NCBI GenBank assembly: GCA_004551865.1
Contig: SFPR01000075.1
Location: 1 to 10,000, forward strand
Source of the DNA: Bacteroidales bacterium
Lineage (GTDB): Bacteria; Bacteroidota; Bacteroidia; Bacteroidales; P3
Reading direction: 5' to 3'
DNA: 10,000 nt
Shown: one piece after another, positions 6,853-10,000 of the stretch
Layout of the letters: each line of letters begins with the position of its first letter
Numbering within the stretch: the stretch's first letter is position 1
Program-made: the position numbers and the translations under genes
Notes under the pieces: model-generated
What the model saw: only the letters and a program-made list of their open reading frames with translations
What the model was told of the DNA's origin: nothing
Database searches by the model: none

Positions 6853-7861
6853 TGGTAGCACAGGATTTAAGGTTATTCAAGGCGACGTTGCGGGTGGTGA
6901 CACGCTTTTTACTGTAAATATTAATGGAATAGACTTGGATGCTCATGAGCACAACATTCCTCTTTTAATAGGTGGTAATGCAGGCACTTCTGGTCAAGTC
7001 CTCACTTCACAGGGAGCGGGCAATGCACCGATTTGGGGAGATATTGCCAAGCACGGCTACACCGAACTCACGAACGAGGACTTGAATACGATTACAGAAG
7101 TGGGTTGGTATAGGGCAGCGACTGGTAACACTTGCACTAATAGACCGAGTCAGGTGGGTACTAATGCGTTTATACTTGTTGTGGAGGAATCTTCAGCTAT
7201 AGTACAGACTCTTTATCGTACTGTTGGTGATTATATTTCCGATGCTACTGTATATTTCCGTAAGTCAGGAAGTTCGGGTAGTTCTTGGGACATGTGGTAT
7301 ACTCAAGTCGCTGTGACTCAAAATTTACCTCAAACTTTCGCTGGTCGTAAGACATTTGATGGTATAAATTTAATTAACGGTTCATTGCAAGTAAACGGTT
7401 CATCTGGAACTGCGGGGCAAGTTCTTACATCAACTGGTACAGGTACGCCGCAATGGGCATTTCCAAGTAGCAGTGGAGATAGTGTTGCTTCTGTTGTTGA
7501 TTTAACTGGTTCATTAATAGGAGGGGATGCATACTTTCCTTTTAATAATGGTGAAGAAGGTTCGTTTACTGGTATGATATACTGTGAATATAATACATCT
7601 GCTGGTGATTTTGAATTTCAAATAAACGACCAAATTTTTTCATGTACTCCTACGTCTCAGGATATTACACTTCGTGTTACTATTGATAGATTTTATGATG
7701 GATATGCATATTCTTATTATTATACCATTATTTCAAATGATGGATTAATAAACAATAGTGGTTTCTTTAGAGATACCAATAGAGATATGTATATCTCTAC
7801 AAGTATGGGTTCTTCTTATGCTCAAGGTGGTGTAGGTACTATAATAAAAAAGGTGTTATGA
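6776..7861 (+). CDS. Tail fibre protein 2, C-terminal part with putative receptor-binding head
   Basis: The frame is open from 6728. The first start codon is a GTG at 6776 without a ribosome binding site, so this is best read as the separated C-terminal 361 residues of fibre 2. It opens TTNTAQDITAEKKFLNTLIVG, as shaft sequence does just downstream of a fibre 'TSDIP' linker. Two copies of the fibre motif GT(S/A)GQVLTS are present, ending in PIW (6983-7036) and PQW (7406-7456). Between them, roughly 7040-7330, lies a domain (TELTNEDLNTITEVGWYRA to GSSWDMWYTQVA) of the kind called pyocin-knob in phage fibres. After 7480 the sequence becomes Tyr-, Phe- and Asn-rich and much more AT-rich, consistent with an exchangeable receptor-binding tip. 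The stop overlaps the ribosome binding region of the next gene. Confidence 0.75.
   Translation: MTTNTAQDITAEKKFLNTLIVGAKDDGSTGFKVIQGDVAGGDTLFTVNINGIDLDAHEHNIPLLIGGNAGTSGQVLTSQGAGNAPIWGDIAKHGYTELTNEDLNTITEVGWYRAATGNTCTNRPSQVGTNAFILVVEESSAIVQTLYRTVGDYISDATVYFRKSGSSGSSWDMWYTQVAVTQNLPQTFAGRKTFDGINLINGSLQVNGSSGTAGQVLTSTGTGTPQWAFPSSSGDSVASVVDLTGSLIGGDAYFPFNNGEEGSFTGMIYCEYNTSAGDFEFQINDQIFSCTPTSQDITLRVTIDRFYDGYAYSYYYTIISNDGLINNSGFFRDTNRDMYISTSMGSSYAQGGVGTIIKKVL
7780..7799. repeat. Perfect 9-bp inverted repeat near the fibre 3' end
   Basis: TAGAGATAT (7780-7788) and ATATCTCTA (7791-7799) are exact reverse complements around a GT centre. A partial extra copy of the left arm (AGAGATA) lies at 7769-7775. 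It sits inside the AT-rich tip-coding region, about 60 nt before the stop. In such AT-rich DNA some palindromes arise by chance, so no function is claimed. Confidence 0.6.
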
Positions 7862-7864
7862 CTT

Positions 7865-8617
7865 ATGGACAATAATACATTATTCTATTTTACAACTGGC
7901 TCAAAGACGTTTTGCTCCAACTGCGGCGATGAGGATATTGCATGCATACAAAAAGAAGTTGGTGAGAGTGTTATAAGAACAAGCGGGGTTGATACATTCT
8001 GTTCTACAATTGACGACTTCCGCAAGAAATTGTTTTTCAACTGTTCTGATAATGAAATGCCACACAAACAACTCTACAATGTCGGGTTTGCACTCTTAAA
8101 ACAACAAGGTAAAATAGTGGGCGAAATGCCTGATGATATAAAGAACTACAACTGGTTCGACTACAAAGACAAGATAATTAAATTATGTGTAGACCAGTGC
8201 AAGAATTACGCTTTGCGACCAAGAGTATTTAACAAGATTAACAGCAATGCTTGTTTGAAACACGCATATTGGATTTTCGCAAACTACTTTGCACTTGTCA
8301 ACAACTCTCTTGACTTCACGGAAGAACAACTTGACATTATTCAAAAGTGCCACGACAACGAACTACCGAGAAGTTATGCAGAGGACTTGTACCAAAAACT
8401 GCTTGCAATGTTGCCGAAGCAAGAACCGAAAGAGGTAGAACAATCGACAATCTCGTATGACGAACTTGTTGATAGTAAAATTCGTGCGAGATATACGGTT
8501 AGCCAAGAGTTCTCAATACTCCGTCAGCGTGACACAAAGCCCGATGAGTTTGCCGAATATAACGCTTACTGCGAGCAGTGCAAAGCCGAAGCCAAAGCCG
8601 AATTGGGCATCGAATAA
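7865..8617 (+). CDS. Cysteine-rich protein of unknown function, coupled to the fibre gene
   Basis: This 250-residue protein starts 3 nt after the fibre stop, with AAGGTG upstream. I do not recognise residues 1-190. They are predicted soluble and mostly helical from about residue 85. Eleven cysteines occur (17, 20, 27, 46, 60, 108, 112, 130, 162, 236, 239), including CxxC pairs at 17-20 and 236-239 and CxxxC at 108-112. The last 50 residues (SKIRARYTVSQEFSILRQRD, then KPDEFAEYNAYCEQCK) resemble a short helical tail that I know from small proteins encoded right after fibre genes in Bacillota phages, often assumed to be fibre-assembly or accessory factors. The cysteine pattern could bind zinc in the reducing cytoplasm. 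A chaperone-like or capping role for the fibres fits the position but is inference. Confidence 0.65.
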   Translation: MDNNTLFYFTTGSKTFCSNCGDEDIACIQKEVGESVIRTSGVDTFCSTIDDFRKKLFFNCSDNEMPHKQLYNVGFALLKQQGKIVGEMPDDIKNYNWFDYKDKIIKLCVDQCKNYALRPRVFNKINSNACLKHAYWIFANYFALVNNSLDFTEEQLDIIQKCHDNELPRSYAEDLYQKLLAMLPKQEPKEVEQSTISYDELVDSKIRARYTVSQEFSILRQRDTKPDEFAEYNAYCEQCKAEAKAELGIE

Positions 8618-8646
8618 AAAAATTCTAACAAAATTGGCATAAAGCA

Positions 8647-8673
8647 TTGACATTTCCCAATAATGGGTATAAT
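8647..8673 (+). promoter_or_regulatory. Promoter P2 with palindromic spacer
   Basis: A perfect -35 TTGACA (8647-8652) and a perfect -10 TATAAT (8668-8673) are separated by 15 bp, one to two bases short of the ideal. The spacer holds CCCA (8656-8659) and TGGG (8664-8667) around ATAA, with the right arm abutting the -10 box as in P1. It lies in the 78-bp gap after the 250-residue gene. The expected transcript would start about 15 nt before the ATG at 8696. It opens a new transcription unit after the fibre module. Confidence 0.8.
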
Positions 8674-8695
8674 ATGCGAATTGATAGGTAGAAGT

Positions 8696-9340
8696 ATGGC
8701 AATTGAGATGATTGATTTCGATAAAATGGAACGTGAGCAGGCGGAAGCGGAAGCGAAAGCGAAGGAAAAGACTATACAAGTGGCAGATACCACAGATAAG
8801 CCGATTGCTGATGTTTCATTGAAAGATGTCAAATTCAAACTGAATACGAACCAAACCTATGAAGAGCAAGCCGAAGATGTTGTCAGTGTAATGGCAACGG
8901 TAAAGGCTGTAGAAGATAAAGATACTGTTGACGCACTCGCAACCGCAAAACAAAGCGAACTTATTGACAAGCAGTACACGAAAGTCAAGCAAGCGAAGAA
9001 ACAGTCAATCGAAGCCGAAACCGAAATCCAAAAGGCAGAGTGGGACACATACAAGGTCTTATTCGACACCTTCAACATCAACTCGCACTTGCCGAAGTGG
9101 TTGCAAAAAATTGTTGTTTCGATTTTGACGCCGTTCTATCTTGTATTCGTGTTGGCAATCAAAGTGCCTTGCGGATTTGTTAGAATGCTGATAGACGGGA
9201 TTGACGGTATCATTTGTCGCTACGAGAAAGCGGACGAACGCACACGACCGAGAATTAAGGTCACGGTATGGATTATATTCGCACTCGTTGTCGCAAGCGC
9301 AGTCGTTCTCGGAACACTTGGTGGCTTGAAAATCATCTAA
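8696..9340 (+). CDS. Coiled-coil membrane protein of unknown function
   Basis: I chose the ATG at 8696 (214 residues). It follows an AGG at 8686-8688 by 7 nt and lies just downstream of promoter P2. An in-frame ATG at 8663 falls inside the promoter and would not be on the transcript. Residues 1-125 are charged and helical, beginning with an EAEAEAKAKEK run encoded by near-perfect hexanucleotide repeats (about 8739-8766). A likely coiled coil spans 80-115. Residues about 138-157 (KIVVSILTPFYLVFVLAIKV) form a first membrane segment, followed by a hydrophobic stretch at 158-173. Residues 189-208 form a second, strong membrane segment close to the C-terminus. No signal peptide is visible. I do not recognise the family. 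Its place after the fibres suggests a lysis-associated or host-membrane role, but it is large for a holin. Confidence 0.65.
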   Translation: MAIEMIDFDKMEREQAEAEAKAKEKTIQVADTTDKPIADVSLKDVKFKLNTNQTYEEQAEDVVSVMATVKAVEDKDTVDALATAKQSELIDKQYTKVKQAKKQSIEAETEIQKAEWDTYKVLFDTFNINSHLPKWLQKIVVSILTPFYLVFVLAIKVPCGFVRMLIDGIDGIICRYEKADERTRPRIKVTVWIIFALVVASAVVLGTLGGLKII

Positions 9341-9358
9341 CAGTAGGTAAATCGCGAC

Positions 9359-9399
9359 CTTAACGGCGACAGTTAAAACGGAGTGTCCAAGCCGTTAAG
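9359..9399 (+). promoter_or_regulatory. Long hairpin in the leader of the 112-residue gene
   Basis: In the 99-bp gap between two genes, CTTAACGGC (9359-9367) pairs perfectly with GCCGTTAAG (9391-9399). The stem continues with GACA (9368-9371) and TGTC (9384-9387), leaving a 3-nt bulge (CAA) and a 12-nt loop. No T-run follows, so it does not look like an intrinsic terminator. It lies about 40 nt before the ATG at 9440 and just upstream of the ribosome binding site. It may protect the mRNA, mark a processing site or control translation. No good promoter was seen in the gap. Confidence 0.6.
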
Positions 9400-9439
9400 T
9401 TGGAATGTTAAAGATAATAAAAATATAGGAGACAGAAGC

Positions 9440-9778
9440 ATGGAAAGCGTAAAAATTACAAACTATGACGAACTCATGCGCAAGAGCCTTGCCGAATGCG
9501 ACAAATTCCTTAACGGCAAAGACGAAGCAGTCGCAAAACTCAATGAAGCACGTATCGCATTGGAAGAAGCGGAACAAGCCGTTGCCGAATACGAAAATGC
9601 AGATTATGTTTCAAGAGTGATTGCCTATCGTGACGAGTTGAAATCAAGATTGGGCATCGTCGATGTGGTTGAAGAACCCGTTGCCGAAGTAGCGGAGGCA
9701 CACGATGAGCAAGTTGTCGAACAATGTGCGGTTGCCGAAGTTGCAGGCGACGAAATCGTGGAACAACCGCTTTTGTAA
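9440..9778 (+). CDS. Small acidic coiled-coil protein of unknown function
   Basis: I chose the ATG at 9440 (112 residues), since AGGAGA at about 9428-9433 lies at good distance. A GTG at 9383 extends the frame but falls inside the hairpin and has no ribosome binding site. Residues 8-70 form a strongly predicted helix with heptad-like spacing (AVAKLNEARIALEEAEQAVAEYENA). The tail, about 74-112, is acidic and repetitive (VVEEPVAEVAEA, EQVVEQCAVAEVAGDEIVEQ) and probably flexible. There is no membrane segment, enzyme motif or signal peptide. It shares the P2 unit with the coiled-coil membrane protein upstream and a membrane protein downstream, so it might be a cytoplasmic partner of one of them. 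The family is not recognised. Confidence 0.6.
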   Translation: MESVKITNYDELMRKSLAECDKFLNGKDEAVAKLNEARIALEEAEQAVAEYENADYVSRVIAYRDELKSRLGIVDVVEEPVAEVAEAHDEQVVEQCAVAEVAGDEIVEQPLL

Positions 9779-9805
9779 GATACACAATAAGGGGAGTTTT
9801 AGTTC

Positions 9806-10000
9806 TTGGCTAAAAACATTTTGTAAGGGATTTGGACTACTCCTAACTTACGAAATAATAGAAGAACTCATAGAAGAAGCAATAGCCTACACTATAACAA
9901 CCGTCATTGCCAAAGCCGTATCGTTTTTGTTGGTAGTAATCCTAACTCAAACGGTAAAAGTTACGGCAAAAGGTCTTGCAAAGGGTATCACGATTGCACT
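9806..10000 (+). CDS. Small membrane protein, 5' part, with apparent +1 frame change (partial)
   Basis: AAGGGGAG (9789-9796) lies 9 nt before a TTG at 9806 that starts MAKNIL and then meets TAA at 9824-9826. The +1 frame, open without a good start of its own, continues KGFGLLLTYEIIEELIEEAI and then AYTITTVIAKAVSFLLVVIL to the window edge without a stop. Joined at position 9824, the two make a natural-looking protein with a membrane segment at about residues 28-46, followed by a basic stretch (TVKVTAKGLAKGITIA). The only in-frame start for the second part alone is a TTG at 9741 inside the previous gene, with no ribosome binding site. The protein could be a small holin-like or other membrane protein, but I do not recognise it. 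The frame change may be a sequence error, a mutation or recoding. Confidence 0.45.

Noticed and set aside
8663..8695. In-frame ATG at 8663 as the start of the coiled-coil membrane protein
   Set aside because: It overlaps the -10 box of promoter P2 and has no ribosome binding site; the ATG at 8696 has both a site and a fitting transcript start.
9383..9439. GTG at 9383 as the start of the 112-residue protein
   Set aside because: It sits within the hairpin stem and loop and lacks a ribosome binding site, whereas the ATG at 9440 follows AGGAGA.

Overview
The window is part of the late structural region of a long-tailed (siphovirus-like) bacteriophage or prophage. All genes lie on the + strand, are tightly packed and mostly have good GGAG-type ribosome binding sites. 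The low to moderate GC, consensus sigma-A/sigma-70 promoters and the style of the tail proteins suggest a Bacillota host, probably a gut Clostridia-like bacterium. That is inferred from protein style alone; no host gene, integrase or attachment site is visible.

Layout. Positions 2-646 hold the C-terminal end of the tape measure protein. Next comes a small tail protein of distal-tail type (694-1110), whose reading frame continues, shifted by +1, into an InlB/Listeria-Bacteroides-type repeat domain (to 1360). An 852-residue tail hub/baseplate protein follows (1364-3922). A near-consensus promoter with a palindrome in its spacer lies at 3928-3955. It precedes a set of adsorption-apparatus genes: a 99-residue beta protein, a 161-residue baseplate/fibre-linker protein, a 464-residue tail fibre and a second tail fibre (6211-7861). 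The second fibre is split in two by an exact 19-bp tandem duplication. A cysteine-rich 250-residue protein of unknown role, coupled to the fibre, follows (7865-8617). A second consensus promoter, also with a spacer palindrome (8647-8673), starts a new unit: a 214-residue coiled-coil/two-TM membrane protein, a long hairpin-forming leader, a 112-residue acidic coiled-coil protein, and the start of a small membrane protein that runs off the window end and also appears to change frame.

The first genes build the tail tip. The hub carries the adsorption complex, and the two fibres and their accessory proteins form the receptor-binding layer. The unit after 8647 has its own promoter and encodes membrane and coiled-coil proteins where lysis or host-interaction genes usually lie.

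The main observations are: the 19-bp duplication that switches off the second fibre and would be repaired by loss of one copy; two further +1 frame changes, at about 1085 and 9824; two promoters built the same way, with an inverted repeat abutting the -10 box; and a structured leader at 9359-9399. I found no CRISPR array, tRNA, rRNA or insertion sequence.
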